Position numbers and translations under genes: made by a program. Shown piece by piece: positions 51,400 to 59,924 of a DNA stretch of 64,000 bases. The first letter of the stretch is position 1. Each line of letters starts with the position of its first letter. Below the pieces are notes generated by a model. That model was given only the letters and a program-made list of their open reading frames with translations. It was not told the origin of the DNA and searched no databases. This DNA is from Deferribacteraceae bacterium UBA6799 (GTDB lineage: Bacteria > Chrysiogenota > Deferribacteres > Deferribacterales > Geovibrionaceae), in contig DKFJ01000012.1 of the NCBI GenBank assembly GCA_002452335.1, positions 370,949-434,948 of the forward strand, read 5' to 3'.

Positions 51400-51783
51400 T
51401 TACACTCTTCTCTTCTTTCTGGGTCTGCAACCGTTGTGGGGAACAGGTGTCACGTCCCTGATAACGGTTATTTTCATTCCGGCGGCGGCAATAGCACGGA
51501 TTGCGCTTTCACGACCGGCTCCCGGACCTTTAACGTTAACTTCCACTTCACGCATTCCGTTGTCGGCAGCTTTTTTAGCGGCCTGTTCAGCGGCTATCTG
51601 CGCTGCGAAGGGGGTAGACTTACGGGAGTTTTTAAAACCCACGCCGCCGCCCGCTGCCCAGCAAACAGTGTTGCCCTGTACATCGGTGAATGTTACGATA
51701 GTGTTGTTAAAAGTTGACCTGATATGAGCAACGCCTCTAGGTACGTTTTTCTTCTCTCTTTTCTTAGAGCCTCTTTTAGCCAT
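51400..51783 (-). CDS. rpsK: 30S ribosomal protein S11
   Basis: 127 residues starting MAKRGSKKREKKNVPRG. ATG at 51783 is preferred to the in-frame GTG at 51789 because AAGGA is too close to the latter. The GPGAGRESAIRAI segment and the C-terminal HNGCRPRKKRRV tail are typical. Confidence 0.95.
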   Translation of the reverse strand: MAKRGSKKREKKNVPRGVAHIRSTFNNTIVTFTDVQGNTVCWAAGGGVGFKNSRKSTPFAAQIAAEQAAKKAADNGMREVEVNVKGPGAGRESAIRAIAAAGMKITVIRDVTPVPHNGCRPRKKRRV

Positions 51784-51795
51784 CTTCACTAATCC

Positions 51796-52163
51796 TTACT
51801 TTTTCTTGATACCGCGTTTACCGGCGAGACCCTTGCGGGTTCTTGCGTTGCTTCTGGTCTTCTGACCTCTGCAGGGCAGGTGCATCTTGTGCCTCTGTCC
51901 ACGGTAGCAGCTGATTTCCATAAGTCTCTTAACATTGAGAGATATCTCCTTGCGAAGATCACCCTCAACCATAAGATTGTCCTCGATATATTTTCTGATA
52001 GCAGATATATCCTGCTCAGAAAGATCGCCTATCCTTTTGGACAGGTCGCAGCCGATGACGCCAAGTATTGTTTTCGCAGTTTCACGGCCAACGCCGTAAA
52101 TAGCAGTCAGGCCAACCTCGACTTTTTTGTTGTTTGGTATGTCTACACCAGCATACGTGCCAC
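51796..52163 (-). CDS. rpsM: 30S ribosomal protein S13, frameshifted near the start
   Basis: Bases 51796-52150 read on the minus strand encode S13 without interruption from GVDIPNNKK to the lysine-rich end GIKKK. The start is GTG at 52163 with AGGAGG five bases upstream, and the frame from it reads GTG GCA CGT ATG CTG GTG TAG. Every S13 starts M-A-R-I-A-G-V-D; inserting one A (ATA GCT) at 52152/52153 restores this. A single base is therefore missing in this sequence. Because S13 is essential and the rest is intact, a sequencing or assembly error is most likely; a real frameshift would need a recoding event. Confidence 0.9.
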
Positions 52164-52175
52164 AAAAAGCCTCCT

Positions 52176-52289
52176 TTAACCTTGTCTCTGCTTATGTCTG
52201 GGGTTCTCGCATATTATGCGGATGATCCCTTTGCGTTTGATAACTTTACACTTAGCGCATATAGGCTTTACACTAGCCCGAACTTTCAT
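52176..52289 (-). CDS. rpmJ: 50S ribosomal protein L36
   Basis: 37 residues reading MKVRASVKPIC and ending NPRHKQRQG. It has the zinc-binding ligands Cys11, Cys14, Cys27 and His32. It lies between infA and rpsM, as is typical. Confidence 0.95.
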   Translation of the reverse strand: MKVRASVKPICAKCKVIKRKGIIRIICENPRHKQRQG

Positions 52290-52300
52290 TTTTCACCCCG

Positions 52301-52525
52301 TCATTTCTTATGTCGGTAAGTAATTCTGCCTCTGGAAAGGTCATATGGAGAAAGCTCCACTGTCACCTTGTCTCCTGGGAGAATTCTTATAAAATGCATC
52401 CTCATTTTTCCAGAGAGATGCGACAGGATTACGTGCTTGTTTTCAAGCTCTACCTTGAACATAGCGTTCGGCAGCGCTTCAAGCACCGTCCCGCTGGCCT
52501 CGATAACGTCTTCTTTTTTTCCCAT
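52301..52525 (-). CDS. infA: translation initiation factor IF-1
   Basis: 74 residues, one S1-like OB fold, with GTVLEALPNAMFKVELEN and the IRILPGDKVTVELSPYDL block. It binds the ribosomal A site during initiation. It lies between map and rpmJ in the usual order. Confidence 0.96.
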   Translation of the reverse strand: MGKKEDVIEASGTVLEALPNAMFKVELENKHVILSHLSGKMRMHFIRILPGDKVTVELSPYDLSRGRITYRHKK

Positions 52526-52532
52526 ATGCCTT

Positions 52533-53276
52533 TTACAACGTTAGTATTTTCGGTCCGTTGGCTGTGATGGCTACAGTGTTTTCGTAATGTGCCGCTAGAG
52601 AGCCGTCTTCTGTGACCGCTGTCCAACCGTCTTTGAGGGTTTTAACACCGTAATAACCGGCGGTAACCATAGGTTCCACCGCTAATACCATCCCCGCACG
52701 CAGCCGCAACCCGCGATTCGGTTTCCCATAGTGGGGAATCGTTGGTTCTTCGTGCAGTTCTCTGCCAATGCCATGACCAAAAAAATCTCTTACAACTCCG
52801 TATCCGTGGGACTCCACATAAACCTGCACAGCGTGCGAGATGTCTGTGAGACGTCCGCCGTCAACGGCTTTTTCTATGCCTTTAAAGAATGACTCTTTCG
52901 TCACTCTTATAAGATCTTCCGCTTTTTCGGATATTGCGCCCACCGCATAAGTCCTTGCGGCGTCTCCGTGAAACCCGTTTTTATAGGCTCCCACATCTAT
53001 GCTGACAATATCACCCTCTTGTATCACCCTCTGGGAGGGGATTCCGTGTACCACAACTTCATTGACGGATGCACAGACAGAGGAAGGGTAGCCCCGATAT
53101 CCCTTAAACGAGGGCAGAGCATCCCGAGAGTTTATTATATTCTCCGCGAATTTGTCAATATCTAATGTTGACATTCCCGGTTTTATAAATTCTTCCAGTT
53201 TTTCGAGCACCTCTGCCACTATTTTGCAGGGCACTTCCATGAGCTCAAGCTCGGAACGTGATTTTATTGTTACCAT
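52533..53276 (-). CDS. map: methionine aminopeptidase, type I
   Basis: 247 residues. Removes the initiator Met from new proteins. Metal ligands are visible: Asp in SIDVGAYKNGFHGDAART, His in GHGIGRELHEEP, and Glu in AVEPMV and AVTEDG. It lacks the N-terminal zinc-finger extension. Its ATG overlaps the adk stop (TAATG). Confidence 0.95.
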   Translation of the reverse strand: MVTIKSRSELELMEVPCKIVAEVLEKLEEFIKPGMSTLDIDKFAENIINSRDALPSFKGYRGYPSSVCASVNEVVVHGIPSQRVIQEGDIVSIDVGAYKNGFHGDAARTYAVGAISEKAEDLIRVTKESFFKGIEKAVDGGRLTDISHAVQVYVESHGYGVVRDFFGHGIGRELHEEPTIPHYGKPNRGLRLRAGMVLAVEPMVTAGYYGVKTLKDGWTAVTEDGSLAAHYENTVAITANGPKILTL

Positions 53277-53923
53277 TAACCCAGTATACCTTTTATCTTC
53301 GCGTATACGTTATCGGGTTTATCGTCTCCATTGAGTTCATGAAATTTTCCGGTCTTTCCGTAGTAGTCTTTAAGCAATGCTGTTGTCTGATGGTAAACAG
53401 CAAGTCTTTTGCGGATTACGTCTTCCTGATCGTCATCTCTGTGAACCAGAGTTTCGCCGTCATTATCGCATACGCCGCCGTTTTTAGGCGGGTTGAATTT
53501 TATATGATATGTCGCGCCGCATTTCAGACATACTCTTCTGCCGGTATTTCTGCTGACAACAACCTCATCGTCAACCTCAAGGCTGATGATGTGTGTGATA
53601 GATGTCTGAAGGTCGTTCACGAGCATAGCGTCCAGTGCCTCAGCCTGAGCTGTGGTTCTGGGAAAGCCGTCGAGGATGAAGCCGTTCTTGCAGTCGTCAG
53701 ACTGAAAACGCTCTTTCATCATATCTATTATAAGTCTGTCAGGAACAAGCTGACCGCCGTCCATATAGACCTTTGCTTCTTTGCCAAGGGGTGTGCCTGC
53801 TTTTACAGCCGCTCTGAGGAGATCGCCTGTAGAGATCTGCACAACACTGTAATCGTCTATTATCTTCTGAGACTGTGTTCCTTTACCAGCCCCGGGAGGG
53901 CCCAGAAATATAAGATTAATCAT
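53276..53923 (-). CDS. adk: adenylate kinase
   Basis: 215 residues. Converts ATP and AMP to two ADP. The P-loop GPPGAGKGTQ is at the N terminus. The LID has a zinc site of three cysteines and an aspartate (CLKCG, then CDND), the long-LID form. DGFPRT marks the AMP-binding region. It overlaps map by one base and its start overlaps the secY stop. Confidence 0.96.
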   Translation of the reverse strand: MINLIFLGPPGAGKGTQSQKIIDDYSVVQISTGDLLRAAVKAGTPLGKEAKVYMDGGQLVPDRLIIDMMKERFQSDDCKNGFILDGFPRTTAQAEALDAMLVNDLQTSITHIISLEVDDEVVVSRNTGRRVCLKCGATYHIKFNPPKNGGVCDNDGETLVHRDDDQEDVIRKRLAVYHQTTALLKDYYGKTGKFHELNGDDKPDNVYAKIKGILG

Positions 53924-55233
53924 TAGTAGCCACCTCTGCCTTTAATTCTTCCCTTCTTAAGGAAGCCGTCATAGTTGTTTGTCACCAGGCTGGATTCGAT
54001 CTTAGCTATCATGTCCATACCAACGCCTATAACGATAAGGATCGATGTTCCTCCGAAGTAGAAGGGCATACTGAATCCTTGTATCATGAGCTGAGGAAAG
54101 ATAGCCACAGCGCCCAGATATATGGCGCCCACGAATGTGAGTCTGGAAAGAGTAAAGTCGATAAATTTAGCTGTTTCCGCACCGGGACGTTTTCCGGGGA
54201 TAACGCCGCCTGACTTGTTTATGTTGTCGGCTATGTCATCCGGATTAAAAATTATCGAGGTGTAAAAATATGTGAAGAAGATGATAAAAGCTACAGTTAT
54301 CAGGTAATACACAGCGGAGCTGGGTGAGAACCAGTAACTGATCTTCTGCACAACAGGATTCTGGCTGAATGTAGCCAGAGTGCTGGGGAACGCTATGATT
54401 GACATAGCGAAGATTATCGGGATAACCCCGGCGGGGTTAAGCCTCAGCGGCAGGTAGGATGTCACTGCACCGCTACCGCCGCTTCCGCCTTTTCTTACAT
54501 ACTGTATAGGTATTCGTCTGTTAGATGTTTCCATGAAGACGATGGCCGCAGTAACAAGAAAAATAATGCCCAGAACTATGACCAGCATGATCAGCTGGAG
54601 TTCGCCTGATTTAAGCAGGGTTATCGAGCGGCTGACCGCTGCGGGAAATCCCGCGATGATACCAGCGAAAATCAGTACGGACATACCGTTACCGAGACCT
54701 TTTTCAGTGATCTTCTCGCCAAGCCACATAAGGAATATCGTACCTGTCGTCAGAGTGATAGCGGATACCAGCCTGAATCCCATGCCGGGAAACATTACAA
54801 CCGGAACACCCGCGGGTGAGGTCATGCTTTCGAGACCGATAGCAATACCAAGCCCCTGGATCATACTGATGAGCACAGTGCCGTATCTTGTGTAGCGTGT
54901 TATCTTGTCCCTGCCCTCCTGTCCGCGCTTTTTCAGCTCGGCAAGGTGGGGAACCGCCACGGTCATCAGCTCAAGGATGATGGACGCGGAGATATAGGGC
55001 ATAACACCCAGACCAAAAACGGTCAGTTTGGACAATGCGCCGCCTGTAAACATGTCGAAGAAGCCGAGCAGGTTGCCCGACTGCTGCGCGAAAAACTGGC
55101 TGAGCGCCTCGCCGTCAATACCCGGAGTAGGAACGTGAGTTCCTATCCTGTATACAAACAGAAAGAACAGAGTCCAAAGGATTCTCTTTCTGAGTTCTGC
55201 GATTGAGAAGATCTCTTCTAATTTTTTAAACAT
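53923..55233 (-). CDS. secY: protein translocase subunit SecY
   Basis: 436 residues, ten transmembrane helices. Forms the protein-conducting channel of the inner membrane. GQEGRDKITRYTRYG in the cytoplasmic region and the C-terminal GVGMDMIAKIESSLV are typical. ATG at 55233 is preferred to TTG at 55236. It is in its usual place after rplO. Confidence 0.96.
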   Translation of the reverse strand: MFKKLEEIFSIAELRKRILWTLFFLFVYRIGTHVPTPGIDGEALSQFFAQQSGNLLGFFDMFTGGALSKLTVFGLGVMPYISASIILELMTVAVPHLAELKKRGQEGRDKITRYTRYGTVLISMIQGLGIAIGLESMTSPAGVPVVMFPGMGFRLVSAITLTTGTIFLMWLGEKITEKGLGNGMSVLIFAGIIAGFPAAVSRSITLLKSGELQLIMLVIVLGIIFLVTAAIVFMETSNRRIPIQYVRKGGSGGSGAVTSYLPLRLNPAGVIPIIFAMSIIAFPSTLATFSQNPVVQKISYWFSPSSAVYYLITVAFIIFFTYFYTSIIFNPDDIADNINKSGGVIPGKRPGAETAKFIDFTLSRLTFVGAIYLGAVAIFPQLMIQGFSMPFYFGGTSILIVIGVGMDMIAKIESSLVTNNYDGFLKKGRIKGRGGY

Positions 55234-55236
55234 CAA

Positions 55237-55686
55237 TTACCCCAGAATAGTCACTTCACAGCCTGCCGCTTCCGCTTTTTCTTTAGCGGAACCGGACATC
55301 TTATCAACTTCGAATTTCAGCTTTTTGCTGATCTCGCCGTTGCCAAGAATTTTGATACCGTCCTTGTTGCCTTTAGCAAGTCCTTTCTCGCAGAGTGATT
55401 CGAAGTTTACAACCTCGCCCGCTGAATAGACATCGTTAATGGTGTCAAGGTTCACGGTTTCAAATACTGTCGCGAATCTGGCGTTATTGAAACCTCTTTT
55501 AGGCAGCCTTCTGTTCAGAGGCATCTGTCCACCCTCGAATCCGGGTCTTGTGCCGCCGCCGCTTCTGGCTTTCTGCCCTTTTGTACCTTTACCTGCTGTT
55601 GTACCGTGGCCGCTTCCGCTGCCTCGTCCCAGTCTTTTTCTATCTTTATTAGCACCGGGAGCCGGTCTGAGATCATGAAGCTCCAT
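55237..55686 (-). CDS. rplO: 50S ribosomal protein L15
   Basis: 149 residues starting MELHDLRPAPGANKDRKRLG with the glycine-rich GRGSGSGHGTTAGKGTKGQ stretch. It lies directly after rpsE; the usual rpmD (L30) gene between them is absent (gap of 12 bases). Confidence 0.96.
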   Translation of the reverse strand: MELHDLRPAPGANKDRKRLGRGSGSGHGTTAGKGTKGQKARSGGGTRPGFEGGQMPLNRRLPKRGFNNARFATVFETVNLDTINDVYSAGEVVNFESLCEKGLAKGNKDGIKILGNGEISKKLKFEVDKMSGSAKEKAEAAGCEVTILG

Positions 55687-55698
55687 TTGTGTAACCTC

Positions 55699-56205
55699 TT
55701 AGTACTTGATGATTTCCTGAATGCTTTTGCCTCTAAGGGAAGCAACTTCATCAAGAGTTCTTATTTTTTTGAAACCGTCCATAACAGCATAGAGCGAGTT
55801 ATAGGGGTTTCTGCTTCTTGTGGACTTGCAGAGAATGTTCTGCACGCCTGCGAGTTCAAAAAGAGAACGTGTTACACCGCCGGAGATGATACCTGTACCG
55901 GGTGCGGCGGGCTTCATCACGATTTCAGAGGAAACGAATTTCCCGATAACGTCGTGAGGAATAGTACCGTTTACAACAGGTACATCAACCATGCTCTTTT
56001 TGGCGTTTTCAAGGGCTTTTTTGATAGCGTCCGGAACCTCTCTGGCTTTACCGTGACCGATACCGACCTTGCCGTTCATATCGCCCACAACCACGAGAGC
56101 GGTGAACTTGAATATCCTACCACCCTTAACAACTTTTGTAACTCTGCCAATGTTAACCACTTTATCAACGAGAGTGCTCTCGCCGTTAGCTACTGCGTTA
56201 TTCAA
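55699..56205 (-). CDS. rpsE: 30S ribosomal protein S5
   Basis: 168 residues. Contributes to decoding accuracy. It has the VVKGGRIFKFTALVVVGD block. The start is TTG at 56205, placed by AAGGAGG six bases upstream; the nearby ATG runs into an immediate stop. Confidence 0.95.
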   Translation of the reverse strand: MNNAVANGESTLVDKVVNIGRVTKVVKGGRIFKFTALVVVGDMNGKVGIGHGKAREVPDAIKKALENAKKSMVDVPVVNGTIPHDVIGKFVSSEIVMKPAAPGTGIISGGVTRSLFELAGVQNILCKSTRSRNPYNSLYAVMDGFKKIRTLDEVASLRGKSIQEIIKY

Positions 56206-56216
56206 AGCATACCTCC

Positions 56217-56582
56217 TTAGAACTCAAGTCCGGCTTCGCGGGCGCCATCAGCAAGAGCTTTGATCCTGCCGTGATAAAGGAATCCGCCTCTGTCGAAAAC
56301 AACCTTGCTGATGCCTTTTTCAGCGGCTCTTTTAGCCACTTCCATGCCCACAGCTTTAGCTGAGGCAAGGTTTACGCGGCTGTTGAACTGCTCTTTCAGC
56401 TCTTTTTCAAGAGAGCTGGCGGCCACAAGTGTTGTGCCTTTGGAGTCATCTATCACCTGAGCGTAGATGTATTTATTGCTTTTGAAAACAGCCAGTCTAG
56501 GTTTTGCTTCGCTGCCTTGAACCTTTTTTCTGTTACGCACATGCCTTCTGATACGGGCAGCCGATTTTGAAAATTTAGCCAC
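56217..56582 (-). CDS. rplR: 50S ribosomal protein L18
   Basis: 121 residues. Binds 5S rRNA. GTG at 56582 (MAKFSKSAARIRRH) is preferred to TTG at 56588 because GGGGAG sits six bases before GTG and abuts TTG. The C terminus DRGGFLYHGRIKALADGARE is typical. Confidence 0.95.
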   Translation of the reverse strand: MAKFSKSAARIRRHVRNRKKVQGSEAKPRLAVFKSNKYIYAQVIDDSKGTTLVAASSLEKELKEQFNSRVNLASAKAVGMEVAKRAAEKGISKVVFDRGGFLYHGRIKALADGAREAGLEF

Positions 56583-56594
56583 TTTCAACTCCCC

Positions 56595-57134
56595 TTATTT
56601 CTTACCGGTTTTACCGGCTTTTCTGATTATACGCTCGCCTTCGTATCTGATACCTTTACCTTTGTAAGGCTCGGGTGCTCTCAGTTTACGGATATTCGCT
56701 GCAACCTGTCCAACAAGCTGCTTGTCGATACCTTTAACGGCGATCTTTGTCTGGCTCTCTACCACAAGCTCAATGCCTGTAGGAGGAGTAACCACTACCG
56801 GGTGTGAAAAGCCAAGAGAAAGATCAAGATCCTGACCTTTCTGAGCAACTCTGTAGCCGACACCGACTATTTCGAGTTTTTTCACATATCCTTCAGTAAC
56901 ACCGGTCACCATATTGCTGATCAGTGTTCTGGTAAGGCCGTGCACAGAGCGGGCGAGTTTTGTCTCGTCCTTTCTGCTTACATTGATGACATTGCCCTCA
57001 ACTTCCACATCAGCCTTGTAGTGGATGTCCTGCTGGAGCTTGCCTTTCGGTCCTTCAACGTGAACAGTGTTCTTATCCAGAACAATTTTCACGCCTGCGG
57101 GTATATCTATAGGTTTTTTACCAATTCTAGACAT
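56595..57134 (-). CDS. rplF: 50S ribosomal protein L6
   Basis: 179 residues starting MSRIGKKPIDIPAGV. It ends with the PEPYKGKGIRYEGE and Lys-rich tail of L6. It lies between rpsH and rplR. Confidence 0.96.
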   Translation of the reverse strand: MSRIGKKPIDIPAGVKIVLDKNTVHVEGPKGKLQQDIHYKADVEVEGNVINVSRKDETKLARSVHGLTRTLISNMVTGVTEGYVKKLEIVGVGYRVAQKGQDLDLSLGFSHPVVVTPPTGIELVVESQTKIAVKGIDKQLVGQVAANIRKLRAPEPYKGKGIRYEGERIIRKAGKTGKK

Positions 57135-57145
57135 CTAGCTCTCCA

Positions 57146-57544
57146 TTACCATATCTGGCAAATGTACTCACCGCCGACTTTTTCGGCGATGCACTGCTTA
57201 ACAGTCTTGATACCTCTTGAGGTAGAAACAACACCGTTTCCAAGACCGCCAAGTACAGGTTTAAGATTCTTAGTGTTCACATACACTCTCTGTCCGGGTT
57301 TTGATACCCTTTTGATGCCTCTGATAACAGACTCGCCGTTATCGTTATATTTCAGGTGAATCACTATATTTTTATGATTTCCGTCTGTTACAACACGGAA
57401 ATTTTTTACATAACCCTCTTCTCTGAAGAGAGTAGCCATTGCCTCTTTCATTTTAGAATGAGGAACAAGAACTTCCTGGTGCTTTACCATAAGAGCGTTA
57501 CGCACTCTTGTAAGCATATCTGCGATAGGATCTGTCATTCCCAT
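57146..57544 (-). CDS. rpsH: 30S ribosomal protein S8
   Basis: 132 residues with DPIADMLTRVRNA near the start and STSRGIKTVKQC near the end, both signatures of S8. It binds the central domain of 16S rRNA. Confidence 0.96.
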   Translation of the reverse strand: MGMTDPIADMLTRVRNALMVKHQEVLVPHSKMKEAMATLFREEGYVKNFRVVTDGNHKNIVIHLKYNDNGESVIRGIKRVSKPGQRVYVNTKNLKPVLGGLGNGVVSTSRGIKTVKQCIAEKVGGEYICQIW

Positions 57545-57562
57545 GACTTACGTCTCCTTATT

Positions 57563-57748
57563 TTACCAGCTGGATTTTCTTACACCGGGGATTTCTCCCT
57601 CGGATGCGAATTTCCTGAAACAAAGTCTGCACATGTTGAATCTGCGCATAAATGACCTTGGCCTGCCGCAAATGGGGCAGCGGTTGTATTCCCTAACTTT
57701 GAATTTCTTTTTAGAAAATCCACTGTTGTATTTAGCTGTAGTTGCCAA
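57563..57748 (-). CDS. rpsN: 30S ribosomal protein S14, zinc-binding type
   Basis: 61 residues, the short S14 form with two Cys-x2-Cys pairs (CPIC and CRLC) that bind zinc. It starts with TTG at 57748 after GGAGG, immediately downstream of the rplE stop. Confidence 0.95.
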   Translation of the reverse strand: MATTAKYNSGFSKKKFKVREYNRCPICGRPRSFMRRFNMCRLCFRKFASEGEIPGVRKSSW

Positions 57749-57749
57749 A

Positions 57750-58298
57750 TTACGCCTCCTGACCTGCGAAGGGCATTCCGAGTTCTTTCAGCAGCTCTCT
57801 GGCCTCTTCATCGGTTTTAGCTGTTGTTGTGACGATGATGTCAAATCCACGGATTTTGTCGATTTTATCATAGTCAATCTCAGGGAATACGATCTGTTCT
57901 TTCAGACCCATGGCAAAGTTGCCGCGTCCGTCGAAAGATTTGGGGTTAACACCCGCAAAGTCCCTAACCCTTGCAAGACCGATTCTGGTCAGCCTGTACA
58001 TAAAGTCGTAAGCCTTCTCGCCTCTGAGAGTGACTTTGCAGCCGATGGGCATGCCTTCTCTCAGTTTAAATGTAGCGATAGATTTCTTAGCTTTTGTCAC
58101 TATCGGTTTCTGACCAGCGATGAGAGCCATATCCTTAACAGCGCCTTCAACGGCTTTTGAGTTGCTGACTGCTTCGCCAACACCCATGTTAAGTGTGATC
58201 TTCTCAATCTTCGGAACCTGCATAATGTTGGTGTAACCGAATTTTTTTATCAGTTTCGGTACAACTTCTTCTGTATAGATTCTTTTAAGTTCCGCCAT
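57750..58298 (-). CDS. rplE: 50S ribosomal protein L5
   Basis: 182 residues with NIMQVPKIEKITLNMGVGE near the start and the GFDIIVTTTAKTDEEARELL C terminus. It is part of the 5S rRNA complex. Confidence 0.96.
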   Translation of the reverse strand: MAELKRIYTEEVVPKLIKKFGYTNIMQVPKIEKITLNMGVGEAVSNSKAVEGAVKDMALIAGQKPIVTKAKKSIATFKLREGMPIGCKVTLRGEKAYDFMYRLTRIGLARVRDFAGVNPKSFDGRGNFAMGLKEQIVFPEIDYDKIDKIRGFDIIVTTTAKTDEEARELLKELGMPFAGQEA

Positions 58299-58312
58299 TG
58301 TTTAAAACTCCG

Positions 58313-58642
58313 TTAATCCTTGTCAACGATTTCGTTGCAAGATCTGCAGAATCTGACTTTTTTACCAGATTCCAGAACCTTGATGCCAAGTTTTACGCCT
58401 TTACCGCATTTTTCGCAGTAGTACATAACATTGGATGCCGCCAGAGGCATTGTCTTATCAACTATGCCGCCATCGGGATTGAACTGGTTAGGTTTAACGT
58501 GCTTTTTAGCCACATTTACGCCTTCGCAAATGACTTTGCAGTTATCCCTGTCCATTTTGACGACCTTAGACTTTGTGCCTTTATCCTTACCAGTGGTAAC
58601 GATAACCGGATCGTCTTTTTTGATCTTCAGTTTAACACTCAT
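58313..58642 (-). CDS. rplX: 50S ribosomal protein L24
   Basis: 109 residues with the KOW motif (GKDKGTKSKVVKMDRD) and two Cys-x2-Cys pairs (CEKC, CRSC) in the C-terminal part. Confidence 0.95.
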   Translation of the reverse strand: MSVKLKIKKDDPVIVTTGKDKGTKSKVVKMDRDNCKVICEGVNVAKKHVKPNQFNPDGGIVDKTMPLAASNVMYYCEKCGKGVKLGIKVLESGKKVRFCRSCNEIVDKD

Positions 58643-58654
58643 TGACCAAACCTC

Positions 58655-59026
58655 TTAGAGTACTTCAGGAGCCATTGAAACTATTTTGAGATATCCTTTT
58701 CCGCGGAGCTCTCTGGCAACGGGTCCGAAAACCCTTGTTGCGATAGGTTCAAGGTTTTGCTTGCCCAGAAGAACACACGCGTTGTCATCAAACTTGATGT
58801 ATGTTCCGTCGGGACGGCGCTGCTCTTTCGCAGTACGCACGATAACAGCTTTAACAACAGATCCCTTTTTGATGTTTGAATCGGGAGCGGCTGCTTTTAC
58901 TGTACAGACGATGATATCGCCTATTCTTCCATAGCGGATTTTAGAACCGCCAAGGACCTTGATGCAAAGCACTTCCTTAGCTCCGGAGTTGTCCGCAACT
59001 CTGAGTCTGGATTCTACCTGTATCAT
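58655..59026 (-). CDS. rplN: 50S ribosomal protein L14
   Basis: 123 residues starting MIQVESRLRVADNSGAKE, with the GPVARELR and KIVSMAPEVL C terminus. It lies between rpsQ and rplX. Confidence 0.96.
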   Translation of the reverse strand: MIQVESRLRVADNSGAKEVLCIKVLGGSKIRYGRIGDIIVCTVKAAAPDSNIKKGSVVKAVIVRTAKEQRRPDGTYIKFDDNACVLLGKQNLEPIATRVFGPVARELRGKGYLKIVSMAPEVL

Positions 59027-59029
59027 CTC

Positions 59030-59305
59030 TTACTCCCCGGCAATGGCTTCGATAGAGTGTTTAACTATTTTAACAACTCTCCAGCGTTTATCTTTGCTGA
59101 GAGGTCTAGTTTCTACGATCTCTACGGTATCGCCAACTTTGCATTCATTGTTCTCATCATGAGCTTTAAAACTTTTTGTGCTCTTGATGAATTTCTGATA
59201 GCGGCTGTGGAGTTTCAGGCTTTCGACTTTAACGACGACAGTTTTGTCCATCTTGTCGCTGACTACCACGCCCTTTCTTACTTTTCTAAAGTTTCTGGCT
59301 TCCAT
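59030..59305 (-). CDS. rpsQ: 30S ribosomal protein S17
   Basis: 91 residues with KVRKGVVVSDKMDKTVVV and the GDTVEIVETRPLSKDKRWR segment. Its start overlaps the rpmC stop by one base. Confidence 0.96.
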   Translation of the reverse strand: MEARNFRKVRKGVVVSDKMDKTVVVKVESLKLHSRYQKFIKSTKSFKAHDENNECKVGDTVEIVETRPLSKDKRWRVVKIVKHSIEAIAGE

Positions 59306-59502
59306 TATTTGCCCTCGTTGCTTTTCTGATTCAGAACAGTCTGAATACGAGCTATGTCTTTTTTAGCCTTTTTGATAAGCGAGGAGTCCTCAATATCTCC
59401 AGTTGCCAGTTTGAACTTCATTCTGAAGATATTCTCTCTGAGCTCCATTTCTTTTGCCTGAAGCTCTTTTTCACTCATTGCTTTGAGTTCGGATGCTTTC
59501 AT
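59305..59502 (-). CDS. rpmC: 50S ribosomal protein L29
   Basis: 65 residues, helical, with the KKDIARIQTVLNQK C-terminal helix of L29. Its start overlaps rplP by four bases. Confidence 0.95.
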   Translation of the reverse strand: MKASELKAMSEKELQAKEMELRENIFRMKFKLATGDIEDSSLIKKAKKDIARIQTVLNQKSNEGK

Positions 59503-59924
59503 TGTGCAGCCTCCGCAGTCTCTTTTCTTACGAATTTAGTTTTTACAGGCAGCTTGTGTGAAGCTCTTCTGAAGGCTTCTTTTGCCTGCTCTTCTGTAAC
59601 ACCGCCAACTTCATAAAGGATTGTTCCTTCTTTAACGCATGCTACATAGTATTCCACAGAACCTTTACCTTTACCCTGTCTAACCTCAAGAGGTTTAGAT
59701 GTGATGGGCTTGTGGGGGAAGATGCGGATGATCAGGTTACCGCCTCTCTTCAGGTATCTGTTGATAGCGATCCTCGCGGATTCTATCTGACGGCTTGTAA
59801 GTTTAGCTTTGCCGTCCGCAGCCAGACCGAAGTCGCCGAAAGCCACATAGTGACCCTTGGAGGCGACACCCTTGATGCGGCCTTTGAACTGCTTTCTATA
59901 TTTCATTCTGTTGGGTGTAAGCAT
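59499..59924 (-). CDS. rplP: 50S ribosomal protein L16
   Basis: 141 residues starting MLTPNRMKYRKQFKGR. It has the RKEEAR-type region replaced by ARIAINRYLKRGGNL and the RQGKGKGSVEYYVACV block. Confidence 0.96.
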   Translation of the reverse strand: MLTPNRMKYRKQFKGRIKGVASKGHYVAFGDFGLAADGKAKLTSRQIESARIAINRYLKRGGNLIIRIFPHKPITSKPLEVRQGKGKGSVEYYVACVKEGTILYEVGGVTEEQAKEAFRRASHKLPVKTKFVRKETAEAAQ

